DNA of 53,150 nt from a virus: IMG/VR virus record IMGVR_UViG_3300035698_013333, positions 1 to 53,150 of that record. One strand, given 5' to 3'. A program made the position numbers and the translations under genes. The notes under the pieces were generated by a model. The model saw only the letters and a list, made by a program, of their open reading frames with translations, searched no databases and was not told the DNA's origin. Shown here piece after piece: positions 24,797-32,431 of the stretch; position 1 is the first letter of the stretch, and each line of letters starts with the position of its first letter.

Positions 24797-25459
24797 TTAT
24801 CCCATTTTCTTTACTTTTATTTCTTCTGGAAATTTAATACTACAAACCTTTATCGACAAATCATATACAGTATCACTTGGAGTAGGAAATTGTCTGCATA
24901 CGATAGGCCTTTTCTCGTATCTTTTGCATTTATTTGTTTTAAGATTTAAATATTTACAGGGTTTATTCATAACTATCATTTTTTTCTCGCCTACTTTAAT
25001 AACATCATATCCCATCCCTATCATATATTTATCATTTACTTTAGCTGATAATTCTCCGACACAAGAAAACCTACAGCAATAAGCCTTGCATTTTTTAAAA
25101 TCACATTTCCCTTTTCTTTTATAATGCTTATCTAATTGCTTTGGTGTCGAATACCTTACAAAATCTGATATCATTTTCCCTCCGTTTATTATATTTTCTG
25201 CTTCCTTCTCTTCTCCAATTAATTCAATAGTTCCTAGTACTAAACCGATTGTAGTTTCGTTTTCCATAAATTTAACTATATCTCTTAAACAATCTTCCTC
25301 AAAAACCATATCACTTTCAGGAAAGAAAGAATATTTTCTCCACGGCCCATACCATTTTATTTTCCCTATCCGTTCATTTGTATCTTTATTTATAATATCC
25401 CAAATATTTGTTTTAGGATTCTGTTTATCAGCTAATATAAAATCTATCCACTTAGACAT
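24797..25459 (-). CDS. YkgJ-type Cys-cluster protein fused to a phage N-terminal domain
   Basis: A 220-aa protein. Residues 1-75 resemble a small phage domain (KIKWYGPWRKYSFFPESDM, LRDIVKFM). From residue about 105 it has the Cys pattern of YkgJ-type putative zinc- or iron-chelating proteins: CDFKKCKAYCCRFSC, then NKPCKYLN, NKCKRYEKRPIVCRQFP. YkgJ members have been linked to metal binding and protein modification, function uncertain. The stop touches the tRNA-like gene. Confidence 0.72.
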   Translation of the reverse strand: MSKWIDFILADKQNPKTNIWDIINKDTNERIGKIKWYGPWRKYSFFPESDMVFEEDCLRDIVKFMENETTIGLVLGTIELIGEEKEAENIINGGKMISDFVRYSTPKQLDKHYKRKGKCDFKKCKAYCCRFSCVGELSAKVNDKYMIGMGYDVIKVGEKKMIVMNKPCKYLNLKTNKCKRYEKRPIVCRQFPTPSDTVYDLSIKVCSIKFPEEIKVKKMG

Positions 25460-25557
25460 TTATTTTCTCTTTATTAAAGGCCTACCCTTCACGAATAGGC
25501 CTTAACTCTACGAATACGTCATAAAATATGTTACTCATTACTAATATAATTTGACTC

Positions 25558-25839
25558 CTAATTCATATTACCACCACCTTTAGCTTCATCGTAAAAATCA
25601 AATATTTCTAAAATATGATAATATGTATATCTCGCATTTAAACGAGCACCGCTAGAACTAGCTCTTTGGCAGATATTTTTAGCTATTTCTTTATTACTAA
25701 ATTCTTTTCCGGCTAATTCCCGCATCCATTTAGCTCTTTCGTTATCAATCTCCTTAACGTCAAGATGAGGCATCGTGAAATAAAATCTATTGCTTTCTTC
25801 CCAACGATTTAAAAGTTTACTTACTAATCCATATTCCAT
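25558..25839 (-). CDS. Hypothetical protein
   Basis: A 93-aa charged protein starting MEYGLVSKLLNRWEESNRF, with ELAGKEFSNKEIAKNICQRA in the middle that could be a small helix-turn-helix. The 98-bp gap downstream holds an imperfect hairpin (25478-25503). No family recognised. Confidence 0.6.
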   Translation of the reverse strand: MEYGLVSKLLNRWEESNRFYFTMPHLDVKEIDNERAKWMRELAGKEFSNKEIAKNICQRASSSGARLNARYTYYHILEIFDFYDEAKGGGNMN

Positions 25840-25851
25840 CTTAACCTCTAA

Positions 25852-26112
25852 TTATCGAGCAGGCTTATCAACACTCCCTATTTCTTTTTCGTCAAAAGAA
25901 GGAACTTTCATTACAGGCTTTTTGGATATTATTTTTAATCTTTTAACATCAAACCAATAAGACTCTCTATCTGGTTTTCCGTCTTTAGCAAATGGAGAAA
26001 CCAGACCTTGTACACATCCGAATAAATCAAAGCAGATTGATGTAACAACACCTTTAGTCCCTGTAACTTTATCCTCTACTTTCAAACCTAGAAATTTCAT
26101 GTACTTATCCAC
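25852..26112 (-). CDS. Small SH3/KOW-like phage protein
   Basis: An 86-aa protein with FLGLKVEDKVTGTKGVVTSI, FDLFGCVQGLVSP and YWFDVKRL, a pattern common in small phage proteins of unknown function with a KOW/SH3-like beta barrel. Overlaps the zinc-ribbon gene upstream by 8 bp. Confidence 0.65.
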   Translation of the reverse strand: MDKYMKFLGLKVEDKVTGTKGVVTSICFDLFGCVQGLVSPFAKDGKPDRESYWFDVKRLKIISKKPVMKVPSFDEKEIGSVDKPAR

Positions 26113-26320
26113 AATTGACCTCCTGTAGTTTTCTACTATATGCTTTTATATCGTCATATTTAAAGTATAGCAGGTAAATGTTTGTTGTGTCACCGCACTT
26201 AAAACATTTACAGATATCAATGTAACACTGTCTTTCGGCATCGTAGGAAAAATCTATTAATTCAATTTTTCGGGACCCACAATGTTCGCATTTTTTCTGT
26301 CCTCTTTCTTTCACATCCAC
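26105..26320 (-). CDS. Zinc-ribbon protein
   Basis: A 71-aa protein with CEHCGS near the N-terminus and CKCFKCGD about 20 residues later, a four-Cys ribbon. Likely nucleic-acid or protein binding. Twelve bases after the preceding gene and overlapping the next. Confidence 0.65.
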   Translation of the reverse strand: MDVKERGQKKCEHCGSRKIELIDFSYDAERQCYIDICKCFKCGDTTNIYLLYFKYDDIKAYSRKLQEVNCG

Positions 26321-26333
26321 TCATTTATAATTC

Positions 26334-26708
26334 CTATTCTTTCGCATTTAAATCCAGAGCTGCTTCCAAATTCATTTGAACCTGAATAAATAGCTCATTG
26401 ATTGTAGATGGTTGCTTTTGTTCACTCCAACACTTCCAGAGAAATTTGAATGCATCATATTCTACTGTCACCGCAGAAGTCTCTTTTACTTTTATCGCAT
26501 CCTCAAAAGCACCTCTCAGCTTATAAAGACTTTTGTGTTCATCTTTATTCAAGCCTTTATTTTCTGTTGACCGCCATCCGATTGCATTAATACACATATT
26601 CAGAAACAGCTTCGAGGGCGTGGAATCCGCCGGTAATTTATCGAGTCTCGAAATATCGATATCCATATTGACGACAAACGGATTCTTCTCTTTGTCTTTC
26701 TTAGCCAC
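26334..26708 (-). CDS. Hypothetical protein
   Basis: A 124-aa protein. A Lys-rich start leads to VNMDIDISRLDKLPADSTPS and a helical C-terminal half. It has no metal-binding or membrane motif. Intact frame with a GGAGG site upstream. Confidence 0.6.
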   Translation of the reverse strand: MAKKDKEKNPFVVNMDIDISRLDKLPADSTPSKLFLNMCINAIGWRSTENKGLNKDEHKSLYKLRGAFEDAIKVKETSAVTVEYDAFKFLWKCWSEQKQPSTINELFIQVQMNLEAALDLNAKE

Positions 26709-26721
26709 AATGGCCTCCTTT

Positions 26722-26883
26722 TTAATGGGTTATGGTTTGTTTTTTTTCTTTATTCTTTTCAAGATGTTCTAAAAATTCTGCGTTAGTAAATACTCTCCCG
26801 CATCTTTCGCATTTATAATTTCTTTCGTGAAAAACAATATCTGCTTTTGCTCCACAGCCAATACATTTTTCTTTCATCTTCAT
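26722..26883 (-). CDS. Zinc-finger mini-protein
   Basis: A 53-aa protein with CIGCGA and CERCGRVF then FLEHLEKN, a C2-C2 ribbon or C2H2-like finger. The ATG overlaps the stop of the preceding gene (ATGA) and GGGAG lies just upstream. A long Lys/Glu tail follows. Confidence 0.62.
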   Translation of the reverse strand: MKMKEKCIGCGAKADIVFHERNYKCERCGRVFTNAEFLEHLEKNKEKKQTITH

Positions 26884-27146
26884 AAAAAGCTCCCTAACTG
26901 CTCAATTTTCGTCATAGTCCACGAAGCAAAAATATCCTTTAAACCTCTATGCCTAGCCACAAATAATTTACTTCCGAGTATTATTTTATGGCGTGAGCAA
27001 TCATTGTTTCGGATAATTTTTATAATCCTAACTGTAAAAAGATATAACTGGTCGTTATGCTGTGCCTCTACTACCTTAACCAGACATAGTAAATCATCTT
27101 CCTGAAACAAAGCCTTATCATCTTTTTGAAGTCTATTGCTATCCAT
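26880..27146 (-). CDS. Hypothetical protein
   Basis: An 88-aa protein starting MDSNRLQKDDKALFQEDDLL; the middle is beta-like (YLFTVRIIKIIR). Coupled at both ends to small zinc-binding protein genes. No family recognised. Confidence 0.55.
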   Translation of the reverse strand: MDSNRLQKDDKALFQEDDLLCLVKVVEAQHNDQLYLFTVRIIKIIRNNDCSRHKIILGSKLFVARHRGLKDIFASWTMTKIEQLGSFL

Positions 27147-27358
27147 CAGCAGTCTTCTACCTTTACGCCTTTACTTTTACATTCAGGGCAGAGATGATAC
27201 CAGACATCTTCGTACAATTTTATTAACCACCCAAGCTCTTTCATCTGGTCTATTCCATCCTGCCACTCATCCGCATCTAGGTCTTCGCTTTCATTACATT
27301 TGGGTCCATCACATTCTAAATACATTATTTTAACTTCATTATCATAATCTATTCCCAT
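27146..27358 (-). CDS. Small Cys-containing phage protein
   Basis: A 70-aa acidic protein with CDGPKCNESEDL and a C-terminal HLCPECKSKG, spaced to form one zinc ribbon split by a helix-rich middle (LGWLIKLYEDVWYHL). Pattern common among small phage proteins; function unknown. Confidence 0.62.
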   Translation of the reverse strand: MGIDYDNEVKIMYLECDGPKCNESEDLDADEWQDGIDQMKELGWLIKLYEDVWYHLCPECKSKGVKVEDC

Positions 27359-27366
27359 CTTTCACC

Positions 27367-27840
27367 TCATAGTGGCCTGATAGATATTCTAGCCTCTTCC
27401 GGCATATCTTTTTTTTCGTTATATCTCACTATTGCGTAATCATATTGACTCACATATTTTAGGCTATCATCGTGGAACGCAATCTTATTTAAACTGTCAT
27501 TAACGCCCTTAATTAAATTATCCATATCAAGAGTCCTTTGATTGGATATCGTGAACACATACCCCAATGCTAAACGCTGAACGTATAATTTACCCTTTGC
27601 TGACTGATATGCTATGCGGATTGTGTCTTTCCAAGCGAGCCATTTTGTAACGCAAGGTCTGCGTTTCCACGTATCACTTTTGGTCATTCTCGGTTTGGTC
27701 GTTAATCTTTTTGCTACTACCGTGAACGTGATGCTTTCTTGAAAAGTAGTCTCTTCTGGCTTTGAATGTACTTTAGGATTAACTTTTCCCTGTTTGATAA
27801 GTTCTTTAAGTCTAGCTTTTGTGATTCTGACAGCTGCCAT
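27367..27840 (-). CDS. rusA: RusA-type Holliday junction resolvase
   Basis: A 157-aa RusA-family endonuclease: KRLTTKPRMTKSDTWKRRPC at the DNA-binding side and the catalytic core DMDNLIKGVNDSLNKIAFHD followed by Asp. It resolves Holliday junctions and branched DNA before packaging. The first 41 codons overlap the upstream HNH gene out of frame. These 30-40 residues precede the usual RusA domain, so a later start is possible but no better ATG is seen. Confidence 0.9.
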   Translation of the reverse strand: MAAVRITKARLKELIKQGKVNPKVHSKPEETTFQESITFTVVAKRLTTKPRMTKSDTWKRRPCVTKWLAWKDTIRIAYQSAKGKLYVQRLALGYVFTISNQRTLDMDNLIKGVNDSLNKIAFHDDSLKYVSQYDYAIVRYNEKKDMPEEARISIRPL

Positions 27841-28085
27841 ATCTGTTCTATCTCCCTAGCTCTTTCTATGAACTTTTTGGTTTCAGGATATCGTGATATG
27901 AATTTATCAACTCCAATCCCTTCTATTTCTCCGTGATGTTCTCGGCATAAACTTATTCGATTCCACGGCCCGTCACTCCCGCCACTACCTCTGCTTTTTA
28001 AATGATGACCTTGATAGTCTCTGGATTTGAAACATCCTTTAATCACACAAGTCATCATGCTTTGCCAAATACTTTTTCTTTTCAT
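27717..28085 (-). CDS. HNH/NinG-like zinc-binding nuclease-type protein
   Basis: A 122-aa protein with CVIKGCFKSRDYQGHHLKSR, GSGGSDGPWNRISLCREHHG and a helical C-terminus. The C-x4-C, HH and C-x2-HH spacing fits HNH-like proteins of the phage recombination region. Its last 124 bp overlap the RusA gene in another frame. Probably acts with RusA on branched DNA. Confidence 0.72.
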   Translation of the reverse strand: MKRKSIWQSMMTCVIKGCFKSRDYQGHHLKSRGSGGSDGPWNRISLCREHHGEIEGIGVDKFISRYPETKKFIERAREIEQIWQLSESQKLDLKNLSNREKLILKYIQSQKRLLFKKASRSR

Positions 28086-28393
28086 CTATGTAGAATTATA
28101 GCTGTAATTTTATTTTCTTTAAGTGACTCATTAATACGATGGATTGCTTTGTCCGTAAGATGTTCTTTCGGAAGATAAATCATATAAAAGATGCCCTCTT
28201 TAAACTTAAAAACCTTTGCTGTTTCGCCAAGACCTATCTCTATTCTTCTCACAAAAACTTTTGTGTAAAAAAGATATTTTATTTGAGCAATCCTAAATTG
28301 AATCCTACCACAGATTAACGCCGTCCATCTCCACCGGTGCTCGTGATGAAGAGCATTGGAACAAGTGTAACAAATTTTAATTTTCTTCTTCAT
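28082..28393 (-). CDS. Hypothetical protein
   Basis: A 103-aa basic protein. N-terminal CYTCSNALHHEH could bind zinc; the C-terminal half is alternating beta/alpha (GIFYMIYLPKEHLTDKAIHR). ATGA overlap with the HNH-like gene and 17-bp overlap with the preceding gene. No family recognised. Confidence 0.55.
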   Translation of the reverse strand: MKKKIKICYTCSNALHHEHRWRWTALICGRIQFRIAQIKYLFYTKVFVRRIEIGLGETAKVFKFKEGIFYMIYLPKEHLTDKAIHRINESLKENKITAIILHR

Positions 28394-28580
28394 CTTTACA
28401 TTTCTCTTTTTTCTCGCAAGAATAACACATCTGAAACTTTAATTTTTCTTTCTTAGACATTTTATGCTCTTGTACATATTCAATAAGATTCATTGTAGCT
28501 TCTTTTAGTCTGCACGGATTAACAAAATACTTTCCTGAGTAATGTTTGTTGATGATTTTAATATCTTCATTAATTGACAT
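28377..28580 (-). CDS. Hypothetical protein with C-terminal Cys pair
   Basis: A 67-aa protein starting MSINEDIKIINKHYSGKYF and ending near MCYSCEKKEKCKDEEEN. Start is in TAATG overlap with a small membrane protein gene. The Cys set could form a small metal site. Confidence 0.55.
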   Translation of the reverse strand: MSINEDIKIINKHYSGKYFVNPCRLKEATMNLIEYVQEHKMSKKEKLKFQMCYSCEKKEKCKDEEEN

Positions 28581-28747
28581 TAAGGCTCCCGATTATATTT
28601 TTGGAAATAATGTATATCAAATAATTTACTTTTAATGTCATCCACCGCATCAGATAATCCACATACCATAATAAATATAAGTACCAATAAAAGAAATATC
28701 GGTATTAAACATCCAGTAATATGGCTCTGAATTTCTTTGTCACCCAT
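28580..28747 (-). CDS. Small single-pass membrane protein
   Basis: A 55-aa protein with one strong membrane helix CLIPIFLLLVLIFIMVCG (residues 13-30) after a polar N-terminus; the C-terminus is charged. ATGGGTGA overlap with the upstream gene and TAATG with the downstream one support translation. Could be a holin-like or superinfection protein; no evidence for either. Confidence 0.55.
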   Translation of the reverse strand: MGDKEIQSHITGCLIPIFLLLVLIFIMVCGLSDAVDDIKSKLFDIHYFQKYNREP

Positions 28748-29078
28748 TTTCCATCCACCTTCTTAATCCCTGTGATACTTTTTCTAAAATATATTCACAG
28801 GATTGTTCAACAACGGCTAACATCTGGGAGTTTAGAATATCCTCTACTTTTTTCTTCTCTTTAAAATAAACATTTGATTTTACATCAATAAAATATCTCT
28901 TCCGTTCAAAGTAAACAAAAAATAATTTATGATATTCTCCATCTGTCTGATTATGTCTAATTCCATCATAAGACATTAATATTCCAAGCCCTAATTTTTC
29001 AATAATATCCTCAGACCTTCCCGACCACGGATGTTCATACGGAGTCCAACTTAGCTTTACAAAATCTTCTACCTTCAT
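28740..29078 (-). CDS. Hypothetical protein
   Basis: A 112-aa protein with LSWTPYEHPWSGRSEDIIEK near the start and FFVYFERKRYFIDVKSNVYF in the middle, alpha/beta in character. No family recognised. Complete, with an AGGAGAAAAG ribosome-binding site. Confidence 0.58.
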   Translation of the reverse strand: MKVEDFVKLSWTPYEHPWSGRSEDIIEKLGLGILMSYDGIRHNQTDGEYHKLFFVYFERKRYFIDVKSNVYFKEKKKVEDILNSQMLAVVEQSCEYILEKVSQGLRRWMENG

Positions 29079-29087
29079 TCTTTTCTC

Positions 29088-29303
29088 CTAAGGATATAAT
29101 TCCCAGTTTTTATCACTTAGCTTTCTGGCCCGCTCTTCCTTTTCTCTTCTAGCTATTTCTTCGGGAGTTAACATAACACCAAAACAAATAGCTCTAGTTG
29201 TATGATGCCGACAATATTCAAATTCAGTTATACTCATATTCAGGTCAGTATCGTCATCATCGCCTGCTATTCTTATATTTCTACTCAGTCCTATTGGAAT
29301 CAT
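29088..29303 (-). CDS. Hypothetical protein
   Basis: A 71-aa protein from MIPIGLSRNIRIAGDD, overlapping the preceding gene by 23 bp; an earlier TTG is possible. It contains YCRHHTTRAICFG and a charged C-terminal helix (PEEIARREKEERARKL). No family recognised. Confidence 0.5.
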   Translation of the reverse strand: MIPIGLSRNIRIAGDDDDTDLNMSITEFEYCRHHTTRAICFGVMLTPEEIARREKEERARKLSDKNWELYP

Positions 29304-29709
29304 CAGCTCTAGCCTTTTCAATATCTCTTTCAAACATCATTTTAAAATATTCTACTAACCTTTCATTATCATCGCAAAAACATCTTATTCCTTCCGGCAT
29401 ATCCTGATGAATAGCTCCGATGCAAATATCATCACCAACGAACCAGTGTCCGTCTTCGTTTCTTTCTGGGATTATTAAAGTCCATAACCAATAAACTCTA
29501 TCATTAATTTCATCTCTGCCGGTAAGGAGATAAAGCCATTTATTTTTAGGTTGCGGTGGCGTATCAGATTCTACAAGACCGCCTGTTGAATCATCGATAT
29601 AAATATATTTAGTTTTGGGCTCTATTTGATGAGCTTGATAAAGCTTATAATAAAGATAAATTATAATCTCTAACATAACAATGCTTACAAATATTGACAT
29701 ATCATACAT
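29281..29709 (-). CDS. Membrane-anchored hypothetical protein
   Basis: A 142-aa protein with an N-terminal membrane helix SIFVSIVMLEIIIYLYYKLY, then a soluble domain with WLYLLTGRDEINDRVYWLW and CIGAIHQDMPEGIRC. The start overlaps the previous stop by eight bases. Probably inner-membrane located. Confidence 0.58.
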   Translation of the reverse strand: MYDMSIFVSIVMLEIIIYLYYKLYQAHQIEPKTKYIYIDDSTGGLVESDTPPQPKNKWLYLLTGRDEINDRVYWLWTLIIPERNEDGHWFVGDDICIGAIHQDMPEGIRCFCDDNERLVEYFKMMFERDIEKARADDSNRTE

Positions 29710-29968
29710 TTACTACCTCAAATCCATTATCCCAATCGGGTTCTTCAATCTCTGTTTTCTGTACCACCGTTCTTTTTTCATAATCAAACTGCTTGAGATG
29801 TGGCTCAATTTCTGGAATATCCCCACCTCTTCTTTCTTCTATTTCTATACATCCATTAAACCCTTCAAAAAAGCATGAATAAGGTTGTTGAACAGTACAA
29901 CTTCTATCAGCAGTCTGTGGTCTTGTAATTACAGGCCGTCTAGGCCATTGCTCACGAGGATGATACAT
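29702..29968 (-). CDS. Hypothetical protein
   Basis: An 88-aa protein, Pro- and Arg-rich at the start (MYHPREQWPRRPVITRP), acidic later. Low-complexity character; no domain seen. Lies between the outer-membrane protein gene and membrane-anchored gene. Confidence 0.5.
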   Translation of the reverse strand: MYHPREQWPRRPVITRPQTADRSCTVQQPYSCFFEGFNGCIEIEERRGGDIPEIEPHLKQFDYEKRTVVQKTEIEEPDWDNGFEVVNV

Positions 29969-29987
29969 AATTTCACTTCTTTTTATA

Positions 29988-30644
29988 TTAGAATCTTAAT
30001 CCACCTTGTATCGTAACTCCACCGATTTGAACATCTTTACCGAAACAATTCTTTTCAGAAGTTTTAGCTCCTGTTACTTTCACTTCTCCGAAAAGAGATA
30101 GGTCTTTAGTAACCTCACCTGATATTCCTATCAAAGCAAATCCTCCAACACCTTGAGCCGTAGCACTCGCCGAAAGTGATGTATTTACTCTTTGAGAAAT
30201 ATATCTAATCCGATTATAATATCTATATCTTGTTATCCGATAGTAATAATAATTAGCGTTAAGTTTTTCTTCCATATTTATTATCGCTAATCCTAAACCA
30301 CCATAGACATAGAAATTCGTTGGCGTTGTAGGTCTAAAGAATACTCCAATATCCAATTCTGATTGTGTAAACTCTGCTTTTGAACTTGTAATATTAGCAC
30401 TTGGTATTCCTATCGTTTTAGGCTTTCCTTCTCCTGAACGACCTTCCATAGCTACGCCGAGACCCATATTACTCCACCAGTAAATTCCTCTGATTCCGAT
30501 ATTTGGGACTGAGCCGTAAATATCACTACCGTTTTTATCGGCAATGGTAAATGCTCCACCATAAATATCAAAATCAAATTCATCTGCCTGTGCTATTGGC
30601 TGAACCAATAACAATAATACAATAATTAACCAATACTTCTTCAT
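29988..30644 (-). CDS. Outer-membrane beta-barrel protein with signal peptide
   Basis: A 218-aa protein with a Sec signal (MKKYWLIIVLLLLVQPIAQA, cleavage about residue 20), then alternating amphipathic strands rich in Gly, Tyr and aromatic residues (YVYGGLGLAI, GFALIGISGEVTKDLSLFGE) and a terminal GGLRF with C-terminal Phe, the BAM recognition signal. It resembles OmpA/OprF-like eight-strand barrels. Phage-coded barrels can alter receptors or serum traits. It implies a diderm host. Confidence 0.78.
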   Translation of the reverse strand: MKKYWLIIVLLLLVQPIAQADEFDFDIYGGAFTIADKNGSDIYGSVPNIGIRGIYWWSNMGLGVAMEGRSGEGKPKTIGIPSANITSSKAEFTQSELDIGVFFRPTTPTNFYVYGGLGLAIINMEEKLNANYYYYRITRYRYYNRIRYISQRVNTSLSASATAQGVGGFALIGISGEVTKDLSLFGEVKVTGAKTSEKNCFGKDVQIGGVTIQGGLRF

Positions 30645-30664
30645 ACCCGCTCCCTGTTTAGTGT

Positions 30665-31291
30665 TTACTTTACCTCTATTGCCTTATGGCTTTGTTTCAC
30701 AAATTCATCTTTATGGCTCACTAATATAATTTGTCTGCCGATTCTATCATTCAGCGCGTTCAAAAATTCTCCGGCTGTCAGAAGATGTTCTCTGCTTAGA
30801 TGTTTAAATGATTCATCTAAAATTATAGGTCCTTCAATTTTAGGCTTATGTAATTCCAGTACTGAAATTCTCAGCACCAACGCTACAATATCCAAAACAC
30901 CGCCTCCTGATGTATCTATCGGGTCATATCCTTTACCTAAACTATCGCTGATTATATTAAGTTTTGCTTCTGAATAATTTCCTCTTCTTCCAAATTCCAA
31001 TTCAAAAGAATATTCCTCGCCTAAAATGTATCTCAGGGCATAGGTAACAATGGATTCAAAGCCTTCTTTAATCTGGTACTGCATCTGTGTCTGTACCAAA
31101 TCCAGAACCTCAACAGACTTTGCGTAAATCTCCCTTTTCCTTTCTTGCTGTGCTAATTTATTTGTGTCCGTTTCAATCTGGTTCTGCAGTAAATCCTTTT
31201 TGCCTTTTAACTGGTCACGGTCATTTCTTATGCCACTTAATTTATCAACAAGGATTTTATAGCTATTTTTTATTGCATCATTGTCTGGCAT
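30665..31291 (-). CDS. SbcC/Rad50-like C-terminal ATPase half
   Basis: A 208-aa protein: coiled coil (1-70), then the ABC signature SGGGVLDIVALVL (128-140), Walker B GPIILDE (154-160) and a D-loop/H-motif ending LVSHKDEF. It lacks Walker A and a zinc hook; those are in the 416-aa gene upstream. Together they would rebuild one Rad50-type ATPase head. It overlaps a 76-aa coiled-coil gene by 22 bp. Confidence 0.85.
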   Translation of the reverse strand: MPDNDAIKNSYKILVDKLSGIRNDRDQLKGKKDLLQNQIETDTNKLAQQERKREIYAKSVEVLDLVQTQMQYQIKEGFESIVTYALRYILGEEYSFELEFGRRGNYSEAKLNIISDSLGKGYDPIDTSGGGVLDIVALVLRISVLELHKPKIEGPIILDESFKHLSREHLLTAGEFLNALNDRIGRQIILVSHKDEFVKQSHKAIEVK

Positions 31292-31500
31292 TTCTCGATT
31301 TCCTTCTCAATAGATACCTGTTCTTTTCTTAGCCAATCATCCAAGCCATCTTCCTTCATATTAAGGGCTGTTAATTCTTTCAGGATTTTATCTAAATCCT
31401 CTTTTAATTGCCTTTGCCTTTCTTCGAGCTTGGCTTTCTCCAACTTCTTCTCTTCAACATCTTTCTTTATTTCATCCAATTTTGTTTTGAAGTCTGACAT
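31270..31500 (-). CDS. Coiled-coil mini-protein of the SbcCD locus
   Basis: A 76-aa, almost entirely charged heptad-rich helix (KLEKAKLEERQRQLKEDL). It lies between the nuclease gene and the C-terminal ATPase half, overlapping both. It has a single Cys and no CxxC. It could be a returning-arm segment of the split Rad50 coiled coil or a separate clamp subunit. Confidence 0.65.
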   Translation of the reverse strand: MSDFKTKLDEIKKDVEEKKLEKAKLEERQRQLKEDLDKILKELTALNMKEDGLDDWLRKEQVSIEKEIEKCQTMMQ

Positions 31501-32431
31501 TTTCTGCGTCTCCTATTCTAGTCATTATTTCAGCCATTACGTCTTTATCTGCATCTAGTTTATCAGCAACCGCCTGAACCATTCCCGCAAGATTCAAGCT
31601 CTGGAATTTTGTACCTTCAAGCGAATCTATAAAATCATCTATCCGTCTTTCAAAATCCTTTCCCTCTTTTATAGCGTTTAAGTCAAATATCTCTTCTTTT
31701 TGCTTTGCTGATTTTAACGGAATTATTTCTGCCTTGCCCGTATCAGAATCTAAAAATAAACATTTAGGATGCCTGTCAGTATCGCTTTCAGCTACCGTTA
31801 ATCTCGTGAGTGAGCCAATGCTTATAAAAGTTGTCTTCCCTATTTTAACCACTCCGAGCTCACCGTGATAATGACCTATCAGAACCAAATCAAAATCCGT
31901 CTTGATATCTTTCATAATAACGTGCTGTACTTTTGGATGAAACGGCTTTTCTGTTATAAAGGCATGAACGCAGGCTACTTTCTTTTTATCATCGTGTAAA
32001 AGGTCACTCCAGAGACCTTTTTCTTTTAGGTCTGATTCTATGCCGTGATAATAGTCGAAGCCGTGAATATAGCAAGTCTTGTCTTCAATCCTGTCAAGGT
32101 GCTTAATAATTTTTGACCTACGAAATATGTGGTTAAGTATAGTCTGACCTGATAGATTCGGGTTATGGCCTATTTCATCGTGATTACCCATTGAAATGTA
32201 CCATTTCTTTTGGGCGTTCTCGATTTTGTCAACGACTTCATCGCAAATTCCCAGAGCAACTATCGGAGCATCCATTAAATCCCCGCCATGAACCACGCAA
32301 TCAACGTCTAATTTTATCGAAAGCTCAATTACCTCATCAATTTTAGCCATTATATCTTCGTAAAAATTTCCTTTACGATTGATTGGATTTTTTCCTTTTA
32401 TATGGCTGTCGGTCAAATACAGGATTTTCAA
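31472..32431 (-). CDS. sbcD: SbcD/Mre11-like nuclease
   Basis: A 319-aa calcineurin-like metallophosphoesterase with all motifs: LTDSH (6-10), HGGDLMD, SMGNHDE, CVHAF and GHYHG. A helical C-terminal capping region follows. It makes the nuclease of an SbcCD (T4 gp47/gp46-like) complex that opens hairpins and resects ends. Its gene sits between the two halves of the ATPase, overlapping the first by 4 bp. Confidence 0.92.
   Translation of the reverse strand: MKILYLTDSHIKGKNPINRKGNFYEDIMAKIDEVIELSIKLDVDCVVHGGDLMDAPIVALGICDEVVDKIENAQKKWYISMGNHDEIGHNPNLSGQTILNHIFRRSKIIKHLDRIEDKTCYIHGFDYYHGIESDLKEKGLWSDLLHDDKKKVACVHAFITEKPFHPKVQHVIMKDIKTDFDLVLIGHYHGELGVVKIGKTTFISIGSLTRLTVAESDTDRHPKCLFLDSDTGKAEIIPLKSAKQKEEIFDLNAIKEGKDFERRIDDFIDSLEGTKFQSLNLAGMVQAVADKLDADKDVMAEIMTRIGDAENVRLQNKIG

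Noticed and set aside
25478-25503. Hairpin in the 98-bp gap after 25460 considered as terminator
   Set aside because: Stem has a bulge and there is no T tract on the minus strand.
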